64,000 bases of DNA from Stagnimonas sp. (GCA_030696045.1 JAUYNO010000104.1:1-64000); one strand, 5' to 3'; positions 1 through 12,450 are shown, counted from the first letter of the stretch. Translations and numbers: made by a program. Notes: a model not told the origin generated them from the letters alone.

Positions 1-1244
1 TGGCGGCACTGGCCGAGCTGGGTGCCAGCGTCCAGATCGCGCCCACCCACGCCGGCCTGGCGCCGGTGAAGGCCGCCGCCCAGCGCGCCGGCGTCGCCCT
101 CAAGAGCGAAGGCAGCGACAGCGAACCGGTCGCGCCGGTGATCGTGTTCGACGCCACCGGGGTCGCCGGCACCGGCGGCCTGCGCCAGGTCTACGAGCTG
201 TTCCAGTCCCGCGTGCGTCGCCTGCCCAAGCACAGCCGGGTGGTGGTGCTGGCGCGCGCGACCGCTGACTGCGGCAGCGTCGAGGCGGCGACCGCCTCGA
301 TGGCGCTGACCGGCTTCGTGCGCTCGCTGGCGAAGGAGATCGGCAAGAACGGCTCCACCGCCAATCTGCTGGTGCTGGGCAAGCAGGGCGATGCCTGGGT
401 CAAGGGCGCGCTCGCCTTCTTCACCGGGCCCAATTCCGCCTATGTCACCGGCCAGGTGCTGGCGGTGGATGGCGCGCCGAAGGGCGTCAAGGCCATCGCC
501 AGCTGCGAGCAGACCCTCGCCGGCAAGGTCGCGGTGGTCACCGGCGCCGCGCGCGGAATTGGCGCGGCCATCGCCCAGGTGCTGGCGCGTGAAGGTGCCA
601 CCGTGGTCGGCATGGACCGCCCGGCCGAGGAGGGCGCCCTCGGCGCCACCCTGGCGCCGCTCAATGGCGTCGGCCTGGCGCTCGATGTCACTGATCCCAA
701 GGCGCCGCAACGTCTGGCCGACGAACTGCAGAGCCGCTTCGGCGGTGCCGACATCGTCGTCCACAACGCCGGCGTCACCCGCGACAAGATGCTGCGCAAC
801 ATGACGCCGCAGCTCTGGGACATGGTGCTCGACATTAACCTCGGCGCCATCCTGCGCATCAACGACCAGTTGCTCAAGGGCGGGCTCAAGGACCAGGCCC
901 GCCTGGTTTGCATCAGCTCCATCGGCGGCATTGGCGGTAACGCCGGCCAGACCAACTACGCCAGCACCAAGGCTGGCGTGATCGGTTACACCGAGGCGCT
1001 GGCGGCCGTGCTGGCCAAGCAGGGCATGGCGATCAACGCCGTGGCGCCCGGCTTCATCGAGACCCAGATGACCGCCGCCATGCCGACCGCCAACCGCGAG
1101 GTCGGCCGCCGCATCAACTCCCTGGCCCAGGGCGGCCTGCCGCAGGACATCGCCGAGGCGGTCAGCTTCCTCGCTTCGCCCCTTGCGGCCGGCATCAATG
1201 GCCGCACCTTGAGAGTCTGCGGACAGAACTGGATGGGCGCGTGA
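1..1244 (+). CDS. 3-oxoacyl-ACP reductase, long FabG4-type SDR (5' truncated by window)
   Basis: The reading frame is open from base 3, so the true start lies upstream of the window. About 413 residues are visible. The first ~150 form a degenerate Rossmann/flavodoxin-like half; the second half is a classical short-chain dehydrogenase with the TGAARGIG dinucleotide loop, NAGVTRD, an S...YASTK catalytic set and PGFIETQM. An acidic residue after the second strand (GMDRP) favours NAD(H). This two-domain layout is known from high-molecular-weight FabG4 proteins, which reduce 3-oxoacyl-thioesters in fatty-acid metabolism. The stop overlaps the ribA start. Family assignment is firm; the precise substrate (ACP or CoA) is not. 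Confidence 0.88.
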   Translation, partial: AALAELGASVQIAPTHAGLAPVKAAAQRAGVALKSEGSDSEPVAPVIVFDATGVAGTGGLRQVYELFQSRVRRLPKHSRVVVLARATADCGSVEAATASMALTGFVRSLAKEIGKNGSTANLLVLGKQGDAWVKGALAFFTGPNSAYVTGQVLAVDGAPKGVKAIASCEQTLAGKVAVVTGAARGIGAAIAQVLAREGATVVGMDRPAEEGALGATLAPLNGVGLALDVTDPKAPQRLADELQSRFGGADIVVHNAGVTRDKMLRNMTPQLWDMVLDINLGAILRINDQLLKGGLKDQARLVCISSIGGIGGNAGQTNYASTKAGVIGYTEALAAVLAKQGMAINAVAPGFIETQMTAAMPTANREVGRRINSLAQGGLPQDIAEAVSFLASPLAAGINGRTLRVCGQNWMGA

Positions 1245-1915
1245 TGAAGCTGGGTGGCGAGGGGGCTGGCGTGCTGCCGGCCGGCGAGGAGTCCGCGCCG
1301 GAGCTGTCGGCCTGCACGCCAGCGAGTATCTCGCTGCGGCGCATCGCCAGTGCCAAGCTGCCGACCAGCTTCGCCACCTTCACCACCACCGTATTCGTCG
1401 CCGACGACGGCAAGGAGCACATGGTGATCGCGCTCGGCGATCTCCAGGCCGAGCCGGCGCCGCTGGTGCGCATCCACAGCGAGTGCCTGACTGGCGACGC
1501 GCTGGGCTCGCTGCGCTGCGACTGCGGCCCGCAGCTGCGGGAGGCGATGAGCCGCATTGCCGCCGAAGGTCGGGGCGCGATCCTGTACCTGCGCCAGGAA
1601 GGGCGCGGCATCGGGCTCGGCAACAAGATCCGCGCCTATGCCCTGCAGGATCAGGGCGTCGATACCGTCGATGCCAACCATCAGCTGGGCTTTCCCGACG
1701 ACGCCCGCGACTACCGGCTGGCGGTGGCCCTGCTGTGCGAACTGGGGGTCTGCAAGCTGCGGCTGCTCACCAACAATCCGCGCAAGGTTGCCTCGCTGTC
1801 CGCCGACGGCATCGAGGTAGTGGATCGCGTGCCGCTGCAGGTGGGCGAGAACCCGCACAACGCCGGCTATCTGGCGACCAAGCGCAAACGACTGGGGCAT
1901 CTGCTGAAACCGTGA
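1244..1915 (+). CDS. ribA: GTP cyclohydrolase II
   Basis: Catalyses the first step of riboflavin synthesis, opening GTP to the diaminopyrimidinone with release of formate and pyrophosphate. The 223-residue protein has the zinc-binding pattern ECLTGD...SLRCDC, then LRQEGRGIGLGNK and the downstream NHQLGFPDD segment, all diagnostic of RibA. Length fits the stand-alone enzyme, with no RibB domain. The ATG at 1244 overlaps the upstream TGA; a GTG at 1241 is in frame but less likely. The 3' end overlaps the next gene (GTGA), so the genes are probably co-translated. Confidence 0.95.
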   Translation: MKLGGEGAGVLPAGEESAPELSACTPASISLRRIASAKLPTSFATFTTTVFVADDGKEHMVIALGDLQAEPAPLVRIHSECLTGDALGSLRCDCGPQLREAMSRIAAEGRGAILYLRQEGRGIGLGNKIRAYALQDQGVDTVDANHQLGFPDDARDYRLAVALLCELGVCKLRLLTNNPRKVASLSADGIEVVDRVPLQVGENPHNAGYLATKRKRLGHLLKP

Positions 1916-3942
1916 GCAGCCTGCAGGAGGAAGCCGAGAGCCTGCGCGCCGCCGCGGGTTCACGCAGCCTCCTGCGCGAGCTGGGCTCGCTCACCGTCTC
2001 CACCGTTCAGGTCTCGCGCGGCTTCGTGCCGCTCGGGCGTTTGCTTGCCTCCGGCGAGGATGTCACCGGCGACCAGCTCGCTGCCGCCATCGACGCCCTG
2101 TTCGAGAAGCTCTACGAACACCCCATCGTCCACCAGTCCAGCCGCATCACCGAGCGGCTGCGTTCGCGCGGGCTGATCCCCAACGAGCAGTCGACCGAAA
2201 ATCTCATCCGCTTCGTCGTCGATCAGTCCCTGCAGCGCTCGCCGGTGCCGGTGCCGGAAGCCCTGGTGCAGGAGTTCTGGAATTTCTTCGACGAGCTGTT
2301 CCGCGCGCCGGAGCTGAAAGGGCTGGGCGAGCTGTCGCTGGACATGGTGCGGCTGGTCCTGAAGACCTACGAGCCCTTGCTGACCGAGGTGGTGAACCTC
2401 CTGAAGGCCGGGCGCCGCTTCAACGAATGGCAGCTGCGCGAGGTGCTGCGCCGCGCCAGCCTGGTGCGCAACGATGTCGCCATCGTCCGCCGCCAGATCC
2501 GGGCGATCCGCTACATCAAGCCCTTCTTCGCCGCCGACCCCAAGGACTTCAAGGCGCAGGCCGAGATCGTCGCCCAGATGGTGCGCGAGTTCGGGCCCTT
2601 CTTCATCAAGATGGCCCAGGTCGCGGCGGCCAATGCCGATTTCCTGCCGGACGAGATCGCGAAGGAACTCGCAGTCTTCCACGAGGACGTGCCGGCGATG
2701 ACCGCCGAGGAGGTCCATCAGGCCTTCATGGAGTGCTTCGGCAAGCTGCCGGACAAGCTCTACATGGACTTCGACGCCGAGCGGCCGGTGAAGTCGGGCT
2801 CCATCGGCAGCGTCTATGTCGCCAAGAAGCCCTTCATCGAGAACGGCGTGGAGGTCCTGCGGCCGGTGGTCATCAAGGTCGGCCGCCACAACCTCGACCG
2901 CGAGTTCCTGATCGGCAAACTAGTCATCGGGCTCGCCATCATGTCCAGCCAGTACTGGGCGCCGCATTCCAAGCTGGCGCCCTTCCTGCGCGCGCTGCAG
3001 GAGCAGTCGGACGAGTTCGTCGCCGGCTTCATGGAAGAGATCGACTTCGAGTCGGAAGCGCGTCACCACAGCCGCTTCCTGGAGCGCTCGCGGCGTTCGC
3101 AGGTCTGGCGGGTGCCGCAGCTCTACGGCCATTCGCGCCGCATCCTGGAGATGGAATACCTCGCCGACGCCACCAGCCTGAACCGGGCGCTGGCGCGGAT
3201 GCCCAAGTCCGAGCGCCGGCGCTTCCAGGCGCAGGTGATGGAGCGCCTGCTCTACACCGTGCTGCATCACATCTTCGTCTACCGCGAGATGCACGGCGAC
3301 CTGCATCCGGGCAACGTCATGATCGGCTCCGACGGTGCCCTGCACCTGATCGACTGGGGCAATGTGGTGCCGCTCGATGGCAAGTGGAGCCTGGTCTGGG
3401 ACTATCTGGCCGGCGCCGTGCTCGGTGATGTCAAGCTGCTCGCCGACGCCATGATCCGCATCAGCACCCAGCCGGAAGAAAACGCCGCGCGCCGCGCCGA
3501 GATCGAAACGATGCTGCGCGAGACCCTGGCGAAGAAGGGCGTCGAGCCGCTCAACCGCAAGAACTTCATCCGCCGCCTGCGCCGCGATGGCGTCGCCGGC
3601 CTCCACGCGCGCGGACAGACCGTGCTGCAGTTGATGGGTAATACCCAGCAGGTGGGACTGGTGGTGCACAAGGATTATCTGCACCTGTCGCGCGCGCTGT
3701 TCGCCGCCGCCGGCAGTTTCGGCTCGCTCTACGAAGGCGATTCCAAGCGCCTGCTGCTGCGTGATCTGGCGCGCAGCCTGGCGCGGCTGCCGCTGACCGC
3801 GACCCAGGATGTGTTCCACCGCGAGATCGCCGCCATCCGCAACCAGCTGGCGCGGCGTCTGCCCCTGCTGCCGGGCTTCGTGCGCGAGCGTATCGCCGCG
3901 CCGCCACCCCGGCTGCGCAGTACCGTCGAGGCGCTGTCATGA
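1912..3942 (+). CDS. ABC1/UbiB-like atypical kinase family protein
   Basis: A 676-residue protein of the ABC1/ADCK/UbiB atypical kinase family, whose members support ubiquinone and lipid metabolism by ATP-dependent but poorly understood chemistry. The N-terminal ~220 residues are a helical extension. The core has a nucleotide loop (SGSIGSVY), VIKVGR lysine region, EEIDFESEA, the catalytic HGDLHPGN and the metal-binding IDWGN. The family KxGQ signature appears as KMAQ and the Ala-rich loop as SGS, both unusual. The GTG start at 1912 overlaps the ribA stop; the frame is open further upstream but runs through ribA. Family membership is clear; a UbiB role is not shown. Confidence 0.85.
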   Translation: MSSLQEEAESLRAAAGSRSLLRELGSLTVSTVQVSRGFVPLGRLLASGEDVTGDQLAAAIDALFEKLYEHPIVHQSSRITERLRSRGLIPNEQSTENLIRFVVDQSLQRSPVPVPEALVQEFWNFFDELFRAPELKGLGELSLDMVRLVLKTYEPLLTEVVNLLKAGRRFNEWQLREVLRRASLVRNDVAIVRRQIRAIRYIKPFFAADPKDFKAQAEIVAQMVREFGPFFIKMAQVAAANADFLPDEIAKELAVFHEDVPAMTAEEVHQAFMECFGKLPDKLYMDFDAERPVKSGSIGSVYVAKKPFIENGVEVLRPVVIKVGRHNLDREFLIGKLVIGLAIMSSQYWAPHSKLAPFLRALQEQSDEFVAGFMEEIDFESEARHHSRFLERSRRSQVWRVPQLYGHSRRILEMEYLADATSLNRALARMPKSERRRFQAQVMERLLYTVLHHIFVYREMHGDLHPGNVMIGSDGALHLIDWGNVVPLDGKWSLVWDYLAGAVLGDVKLLADAMIRISTQPEENAARRAEIETMLRETLAKKGVEPLNRKNFIRRLRRDGVAGLHARGQTVLQLMGNTQQVGLVVHKDYLHLSRALFAAAGSFGSLYEGDSKRLLLRDLARSLARLPLTATQDVFHREIAAIRNQLARRLPLLPGFVRERIAAPPPRLRSTVEALS

Positions 3943-4727
3943 GACTTCCCCACCGGACGCTGTCCCTGCTGTTGCTCGCCGTCGCCGCCCCGTTGTCGGC
4001 GCATGACACCTGGCTGCTGGCGGATCCGGCCGGCGTCGCGGGCATTCCGCGACAGCTGGCGCTCAGCAGCGGCATGGCGTTTCCCAAGCCCGAGTACGCG
4101 CCGCTGCCGGAACGGGTGGAACGCGCCTGGGGTGGCCGGGCCGGGGCCTGGCAGGCACTGCCGCCGCCGAAGCGCGGCGCCCACGCCCTGGTGTTCCGGC
4201 CACCCGCCGTGGCTGGCCCGGCCGCCTACGCGGTGCTTACGCTGCCGAAGCAGCTGGACATGGACCTGGCCGAGGTCGAGCACTACTTCGACGAGATCCA
4301 CGCCGGCCCCGCGCTGCGCCAGCACTGGCAGCAGCAGCCGGAGCCGCGCCGCTGGCGCGAGCAGTACCGCAAGCACAGCAAGGCCCTGGTGACCGTAGCC
4401 GGGCAGTGCCCTGAGCTGGGCGAGCAGGCGCTGGGCCTGGGTCTGGAGTTGCTGCTGGAGGGCGATATCTGCGCACTCCGGCCGGGCGAGCCGCTGCGAG
4501 TGCGGGCGCTGCAGGGCGGCGTCGCCAAGGCCGGCCTGAGCCTGGCCCTGGTGGGCGCCGGTGGCCGCGAGCAGGCCAATGTCAGCACCGACGCCGAGGG
4601 CCGCGCCCAGTTCCGGCTGCCGGCCGCCGGCGCCTGGCTGCTGCGCGCCACCGACCTGCGCCCGGCGACGGTCCCCGGCCTCGACTGGCAGAGCGATTTC
4701 ACTACCCTCACTTTCCGAGTTCACTAG
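3939..4727 (+). CDS. Exported DUF4198-like protein
   Basis: 262 residues starting at an ATG that overlaps the previous stop (ATGA). A Sec signal peptide of about 22 residues ends near LSA, and the mature protein begins HDTWLL. An N-terminal HD(T/F)WL and a C-terminal domain on Ig-like strands (GRAQFRLPAAG, then a ThrLeuThr-rich end) resemble DUF4198 proteins, which are periplasmic and often linked to metal uptake. The central section is charged and rich in Gln/Arg. It is translationally coupled to the ABC1-like gene. Function is unknown; the metal link is only by family. Confidence 0.65.
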   Translation: MRLPHRTLSLLLLAVAAPLSAHDTWLLADPAGVAGIPRQLALSSGMAFPKPEYAPLPERVERAWGGRAGAWQALPPPKRGAHALVFRPPAVAGPAAYAVLTLPKQLDMDLAEVEHYFDEIHAGPALRQHWQQQPEPRRWREQYRKHSKALVTVAGQCPELGEQALGLGLELLLEGDICALRPGEPLRVRALQGGVAKAGLSLALVGAGGREQANVSTDAEGRAQFRLPAAGAWLLRATDLRPATVPGLDWQSDFTTLTFRVH

Positions 4728-4736
4728 GGCCTAGTC

Positions 4737-5756
4737 GTGCTCTACCAGCTTGCCCGCCCCGTCCTGTTCGCGCTCGATGCCGAACACGCCCATGAACTGA
4801 CACTGGAGCTGCTGTCGCGGGCGCCCACCGCCGCCGGCTTCCTGATGGGCGAGCGCCGCATCGAGGCGCCGGTTGACCTGCTCGGCCTGCGCTTTCCGAA
4901 CCGGGTCGGGCTCGCCGCCGGTCTCGACAAGAACGGGCTCTGCCTGGCCGCCTGGGAGCGCTTCGGCTTTGGCTTTGTCGAGGTCGGCACCGTCACGCCG
5001 CGACCGCAGCCGGGCAATCCGCGGCCACGCATGTTCCGGTTGCCCGAGCACCAGGCTCTTATCAACCGTCTGGGCTTCAACAACCTGGGTATGGAAGCCT
5101 TGGCCAAGCGCCTGGAGCGGACGCGCCGCGACTATTCCGGCCTGCTGGGCATCAACATCGGCAAGAACGCCGATACGCCGATAGCGCAGGCCGCCGATGA
5201 CTACCTGCTGTGTCTGCGGCGGCTGCACCGCCACGCCGACTACATTACCGTGAACATCTCCAGCCCCAACACCAAGAACCTGCGCGAGCTGCAGAACGAC
5301 GCGGCGCTCGACGGCCTGCTCGGCGCCATCGCTGGCGCGCGCCAGGAACTGGCACAGGCCGAGGGCCGGCAGGCGCCGGTGCTGGTAAAAATCGCTCCCG
5401 ACCTGGCCGATGCGCAGCTGCCGGGCATCGTCGAATTGGCGCGTCGGCACGGCATGGACGGCCTAATCGCGACCAACACCACGCTGGCGCGCGAGGCTGT
5501 CGCCGGGCACCGTCATGCCGGCGAGGCCGGTGGTCTGTCGGGTGCGCCGCTGAATGCGCGCGCCGAAGCGGTGATGCAGCAACTGCGGGCCTCGGCGGGC
5601 CCCGACTTTCCGCTGATCGGGGTGGGCGGCATCGGCTCCGGCGCGCAGGCGCGCTCACGCCGCGCTGCCGGTGCCGACTTGGTGCAGATCTATACCGGCT
5701 TCATCTACCAGGGGCCATCGCTGGTGAGCGACTGCGCGCGCGCCCTGGCTTCATGA
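4737..5756 (+). CDS. pyrD: Dihydroorotate dehydrogenase (quinone), class 2
   Basis: Oxidises dihydroorotate to orotate in pyrimidine synthesis, passing electrons through FMN to membrane quinones. The 339-residue length and the N-terminal amphipathic segment (LARPVLFALDAEHAHEL) fit class 2. Landmarks are GLDKNG, the SSPNTKNLR substrate loop, NTT, GGLSGAPL and the FMN phosphate site GVGGIGSG followed by QIYTGFIYQGP. The start is GTG at 4737, nine bases after the preceding stop. The stretch after GGIGSG is unusually Arg-rich (QARSRRAAGAD) but in frame. Confidence 0.95.
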   Translation: MLYQLARPVLFALDAEHAHELTLELLSRAPTAAGFLMGERRIEAPVDLLGLRFPNRVGLAAGLDKNGLCLAAWERFGFGFVEVGTVTPRPQPGNPRPRMFRLPEHQALINRLGFNNLGMEALAKRLERTRRDYSGLLGINIGKNADTPIAQAADDYLLCLRRLHRHADYITVNISSPNTKNLRELQNDAALDGLLGAIAGARQELAQAEGRQAPVLVKIAPDLADAQLPGIVELARRHGMDGLIATNTTLAREAVAGHRHAGEAGGLSGAPLNARAEAVMQQLRASAGPDFPLIGVGGIGSGAQARSRRAAGADLVQIYTGFIYQGPSLVSDCARALAS

Positions 5757-5886
5757 AGGTTTGACGACAGCGCGAGCCGTTGCTGCATGTGCACATGGAC
5801 GTTACAGTTCGCGCTCTAAGGCCGTCGCTCAGCGTGAGCTGGCAGGTGGCCACACCGATACCATGACTGACCCAAGGGGCTACACC

Positions 5887-7038
5887 ATGCATCAGCTACA
5901 CAAGGCCACACTCTGGGGCGCGCTGATCGCCGCCAGCTTCGCCGCACCGGCATTCGCGGTGAACGCGGAAGGCACCGAAGGCAGCTATGCCGGCGCCTCG
6001 GCGGTCTACGAGCTCAACGACAGCGCCCGTGATTCCGACAACGGCCTGGGCTACCAGCTTCATTTCGGCGTGCCGCTGCCGTTCGCCAACAGCGCGCTGG
6101 AAGTCAGCTTCTACGACGTCGGGCGTGAGCGCGCCCTCGACGGCAACAAGGACTACCAGACCTCGCTGCTGCTCAGCTATGTCTACGGCCTGGGCACCTA
6201 CGGCTGGACCGAGAGCGGTCTCGCCCTCAAGCCCTTCGTGCTGGCCGGCCTTGGCGGCGTGCAGGAAGACGTGCTGGGTGAGAAGCACACCCACGTCGGC
6301 GTCGATGTCGGCGCCGGCACCCTGATCGGCCTGCCCTGGTATGGCCTGGCGATCCGCACCGAAGCGCGGGTGCTGAGCCAGGTCAACGACGAGTCGGTGC
6401 CGAGCGAGGACTTCCTGCTCGACTACCGTCTGATGCTTGGTCTGCAGGTGCCGCTGATGATGGCCGCCACCGGTACCGCTGCCGAAGCGCCGCAGCCGGT
6501 CGAGGCCTGCGAGCTGGCGGTGGTCGATCCGGCCAGCGGCCGGCGCGATTGCGCGGCGGATTCCGATCACGATGGCGTCGCCGATGGCGTCGATCAGTGC
6601 CCGGCGACCGAGGTGGGCGTGACCGTGGACGCGGTGGGCTGCCCGGCGGTGGTCGCACCGGCACCGGTGCCGGCCGAGCCGGCCGTGGTGGTACCGCCGG
6701 TTGGCGAGGCCCAGGCGATCAGCTTCACCGACAACTCGGCGATCATCGACGACGAGTCCAAGCTGAAGCTCGACGGCGCTGCCTCCCTGCTCGCCTCCGA
6801 CCCCAGCCTGCGGCTGGAGATTGAAGGCCGTACCGACAACCGTGGCAGCGAGGCTTACAACATCGTGCTCGGCGCCCAGCGCGCCGAAGCGGTGCGCCAG
6901 TACCTGCTCGCCAAGGGCGCCGATGCCGCGCGCCTGACCACGATCGCGATCGGCGAGTTCAAGCCGGTCGCGAGCAATGCCACCGAGGAAGGTCGTCGCG
7001 CCAACCGTTCGGTGCAGTTCCGGGTGATCAAGGCCTGA
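5887..7038 (+). CDS. OmpA-family outer-membrane protein
   Basis: 383 residues: signal peptide ending FAAPAFA, an N-terminal beta-barrel of ~180 residues, a short Ca-binding thrombospondin-3-like stretch (DSDHDGVADGVDQCP), a Pro/Val-rich linker and a C-terminal OmpA peptidoglycan-binding domain with EGRTDNRGS and the final RRANRSVQF. It should tie the outer membrane to the cell wall. The ATG at 5887 is preceded by AAGGGG at good spacing; an upstream in-frame ATG at 5863 would spoil the signal peptide. It is followed by a strong terminator. Confidence 0.9.
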   Translation: MHQLHKATLWGALIAASFAAPAFAVNAEGTEGSYAGASAVYELNDSARDSDNGLGYQLHFGVPLPFANSALEVSFYDVGRERALDGNKDYQTSLLLSYVYGLGTYGWTESGLALKPFVLAGLGGVQEDVLGEKHTHVGVDVGAGTLIGLPWYGLAIRTEARVLSQVNDESVPSEDFLLDYRLMLGLQVPLMMAATGTAAEAPQPVEACELAVVDPASGRRDCAADSDHDGVADGVDQCPATEVGVTVDAVGCPAVVAPAPVPAEPAVVVPPVGEAQAISFTDNSAIIDDESKLKLDGAASLLASDPSLRLEIEGRTDNRGSEAYNIVLGAQRAEAVRQYLLAKGADAARLTTIAIGEFKPVASNATEEGRRANRSVQFRVIKA

Positions 7039-7074
7039 GCTGAGCCGGCCGGCGCCGCCCAGGCGCCGGCCACC

Positions 7075-7112
7075 AAAAAGCCGCGCGCCGATCCGGCGTC
7101 GCGGTTTTTTTT
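7075..7112 (+). terminator. Intrinsic terminator after the OmpA-family gene
   Basis: A GC-rich stem (arms 7081-7090 and 7094-7104, one bulged T) with a 3-nt loop is followed by eight T residues at 7105-7112. An A-run precedes it, so it may also work on the other strand. It sits 40 bases after the OmpA-family stop. Confidence 0.85.
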
Positions 7113-7149
7113 GTGGCCGTCAGGTTCAGGCGCCGATTCCGACGGGAGT

Positions 7150-7217
7150 GTAGGGCGCGCTACGCGCGCCGACCGTCGCCACGGCGTTTGCTCGGCGGCG
7201 CATGGAATGCGCCCTAC
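7150..7217. repeat. Interspersed palindromic repeat (GTAGGGCGC ... GCGCCCTAC)
   Basis: The outer arms GTAGGGCGC (7150-7158) and GCGCCCTAC (7209-7217) are perfect inverted copies. Inside each end is a further small palindrome (around 7154-7170 and 7202-7214). The layout resembles the mobile palindromic repeats common between genes of proteobacteria. It lies between the terminator and a convergent lipoprotein gene. Confidence 0.6.
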
Positions 7218-7258
7218 GGGGAGCTCATGCGGAGAGGTCGCGATCCAGCCAAAACGCG

Positions 7259-7855
7259 CTAGCGCGAATCGCGATCCAGCAGCCGGCCGGACAGCACCCG
7301 GTCGCGGCTGTCGGTGGTGTACAGCGAGTCACGGTCGACCAGCAGGAAGGCATCGATGCTGCGCCCGAGGGCCTGATAGCTGGCGTTGCCGACCTGGACG
7401 GTGCCGGCGCGGCCATCCCAGTCCGGCGCGTAGAGGTAGTAGCGATCGCCATCGCGACGGTCGTCCCAATAGGGCGAGTTGAGGCGCGGCTGCTTGGAAA
7501 CGAAGTAGAGGTAGCTGCCCGGCTCGAAGCTGACCGCCAGCCAGTTGGGGCCGGAGCCGACCACCACGCCCGGAGTGCCCGAGGCGACGTGCAGCTTGTC
7601 GATATCGCGCGCGCCACGGTCCACCAGACGGCCGTCGGCGATGCCGCGCATCGAGCTGGAGGCGCTGCGCGCCAGAGTGATGGGTTCCGAGACGTAGTAC
7701 TGCAGGCGCCGCTTGTGCGGTTCGGCGAGGCCGTAGTCGCGAATCAGCGACTCGCTGAAGGCGAGCTGCTCATCAACTTCCCGGCCGCTGGCGCAGGCCG
7801 ACAACAGCAGGGCGGCGGCGACGCTGATCAACAGGGGCTGCAGCTTCGCGTGCAT
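7259..7855 (-). CDS. Predicted lipoprotein, unknown function
   Basis: 198 residues. The ATG at 7855 gives a lipoprotein signal peptide with lipobox LSAC, so the protein should be lipid-anchored after Cys20. Earlier in-frame starts would bury the signal and are rejected. The mature part contains SEPITLARSASSSMRG and several Tyr/Trp/Asp-rich segments (YWDDRRDGDRYYLYAPDWDG) suggestive of a beta-rich fold. I do not recognise the family. It is transcribed toward the repeat at 7150-7217. Confidence 0.75.
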   Translation of the reverse strand: MHAKLQPLLISVAAALLLSACASGREVDEQLAFSESLIRDYGLAEPHKRRLQYYVSEPITLARSASSSMRGIADGRLVDRGARDIDKLHVASGTPGVVVGSGPNWLAVSFEPGSYLYFVSKQPRLNSPYWDDRRDGDRYYLYAPDWDGRAGTVQVGNASYQALGRSIDAFLLVDRDSLYTTDSRDRVLSGRLLDRDSR

Positions 7856-7944
7856 GCGGGCGGGTCTCCCTACGGTGCCGGCGGTGGACGGTCTTGTGGC
7901 ATCCTCGCGGCATCTTACTGCAAGGTCGCAAGGGCACCGGGGCA

Positions 7945-8178
7945 ATGGCGGTCGACAATTCCCTTCCCGGCCCCGAGCCGGCCTCACCCTGCGTCGGCAT
8001 CTGCCAGCTGGACGGCGCGCTCTGCATCGGCTGTGGCCGTCTGATCGGCGAGATCGCCGGCTGGGGCTCCGCCAGCCCCGGGGCAAAAACACTCATCGTC
8101 GCGGCCGCCCGCGAGCGCCTGGCTATAATCGCCAGCGCCGCTGTTCCGCCAAGCAACGCGAGGCCCGAGCACCCATGA
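7945..8178 (+). CDS. DUF1289 domain protein
   Basis: 77 residues. It carries the DUF1289 pattern SPCVGICQLD...CIGCGR..EIAGW with four conserved cysteines, typical of a small Cys-rich cytoplasmic protein of unknown role. ATG at 7945 was chosen because it directly precedes the conserved core. The stop overlaps the start of the membrane-protein gene (ATGA at 8175), so the three genes at 7945-9025 are likely one operon. A TATAAT at 8124-8129 lies inside this gene without a convincing -35 box. Confidence 0.85.
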   Translation: MAVDNSLPGPEPASPCVGICQLDGALCIGCGRLIGEIAGWGSASPGAKTLIVAAARERLAIIASAAVPPSNARPEHP

Positions 8179-8579
8179 GCCGCCTGATTGGATCCATCGT
8201 CGTGATCGCCTACGTGCTGGCCTGTTTCGGTGCGCTGGTGATCTGGCTGCCGAATTTCCTGGCGGTGAACATCGATATCCAGCCGGAGGCCTCCTGGCGC
8301 TATGTGACCGCCACCGGGGTGCCCTTCGGCATGCTGCTGGTGACGACGATCGCGCGGCAGTCGCTAAAGGGATTCTTCTCGCCGGTGATGCTGTTCCAGG
8401 TGCTGTTCGCCGGCGCGCTGTTGTATGCCGGGCTCTACGCCTTCTACTTCCCGCTGCAGGCCAATTTCTTCTGCGCCGCGCACCTGGCGCTGTGCGCCGT
8501 CAGTGTGGTCTGGAATCTGTACCGCCACCGCAAGGAACTGGCGCTCTGGGAGCGCAGCCAGGCGGCAGCGGCGGCATGA
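8175..8579 (+). CDS. Small inner-membrane protein
   Basis: 134 residues with four likely membrane segments: 4-27 (GSIVVIAYVLACFGALVIWL), about 48-63, 70-92 (PVMLFQVLFAGALLYAGLYAF) and 98-113. The C-terminal tail is basic and then Ala-rich, probably cytoplasmic. It overlaps its neighbours on both sides by ATGA, which suggests tight translational coupling with the DUF1289 and thioesterase genes. No family recognised. Confidence 0.78.
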   Translation: MSRLIGSIVVIAYVLACFGALVIWLPNFLAVNIDIQPEASWRYVTATGVPFGMLLVTTIARQSLKGFFSPVMLFQVLFAGALLYAGLYAFYFPLQANFFCAAHLALCAVSVVWNLYRHRKELALWERSQAAAAA

Positions 8580-9021
8580 GCGCCGAGGTAGCGCCGACCC
8601 TGGCTGGCTACGCGCACCGGATCCAGCTGGCGGTGCGCTGGGGTGACATGGACGCCCTCGGTCACATCAACAACGTCAAGTTCTTCACCTACGACGAGCA
8701 GGTGCGGCTGCAGTACTTCGATACCATCGCCGCCGTGGTGCCGGACTTCTGGAAAGGCTCCGGCATCATCCTGGCGAAACTGGGCTGTGACTTCGTCGGC
8801 CAGCTGCGTTACCCGGCCACGCTCGACATCGGCTTCCGCATCAGCCGCCTGGGGCGCAGCAGTCTCGATACCGAAGCGGCGATGTTCGAGGGCGAGCGCC
8901 TGATCGCGGTCAGCCGGGGCACCCTGGTCTGGTTCGACTACACCCGGCAGAAATCGCTGCCGATTCCCGAGACGGTGCGCGCGCTGATTCGCGGGCGCGA
9001 AGTTATTGCGCCGCTGGAAAG

Positions 9022-9025
<4 letters not shown>
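8576..9025 (+). CDS. Acyl-CoA thioesterase, 4HBT hot-dog family
   Basis: 149 residues. The N-terminal RWGDMDALGHINN motif is the active-site region of 4-hydroxybenzoyl-CoA-type thioesterases (Asp and His conserved), which hydrolyse acyl-CoA thioesters in the cytoplasm. The rest matches the hot-dog fold in length and the late TLVWFDY strand. The ATG overlaps the previous stop. Its 3' end overlaps by four bases the convergent gene at 9022-9501. Substrate unknown. Confidence 0.88.
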
Positions 9026-12348
<3,323 letters not shown>

Positions 12349-12450
12349 GCGACGACCACTGGTCGGAATGGAAGCTGATTCCGTCGGCAGCCCGCATTCG
12401 GCGGCGCGACCAAGGCTAGGCTAGCGACTAACACCGCAAGGAGGCATCCC

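Noticed and set aside
986-1963. 325-residue minus-strand frame opposite fabG/ribA
   Set aside because: Antisense shadow in high-GC DNA; both plus-strand genes have firm family motifs.
8124-8129. Perfect TATAAT inside the DUF1289 gene
   Set aside because: No acceptable -35 sequence at 16-18 bases; the following gene is translationally coupled and needs no separate promoter.
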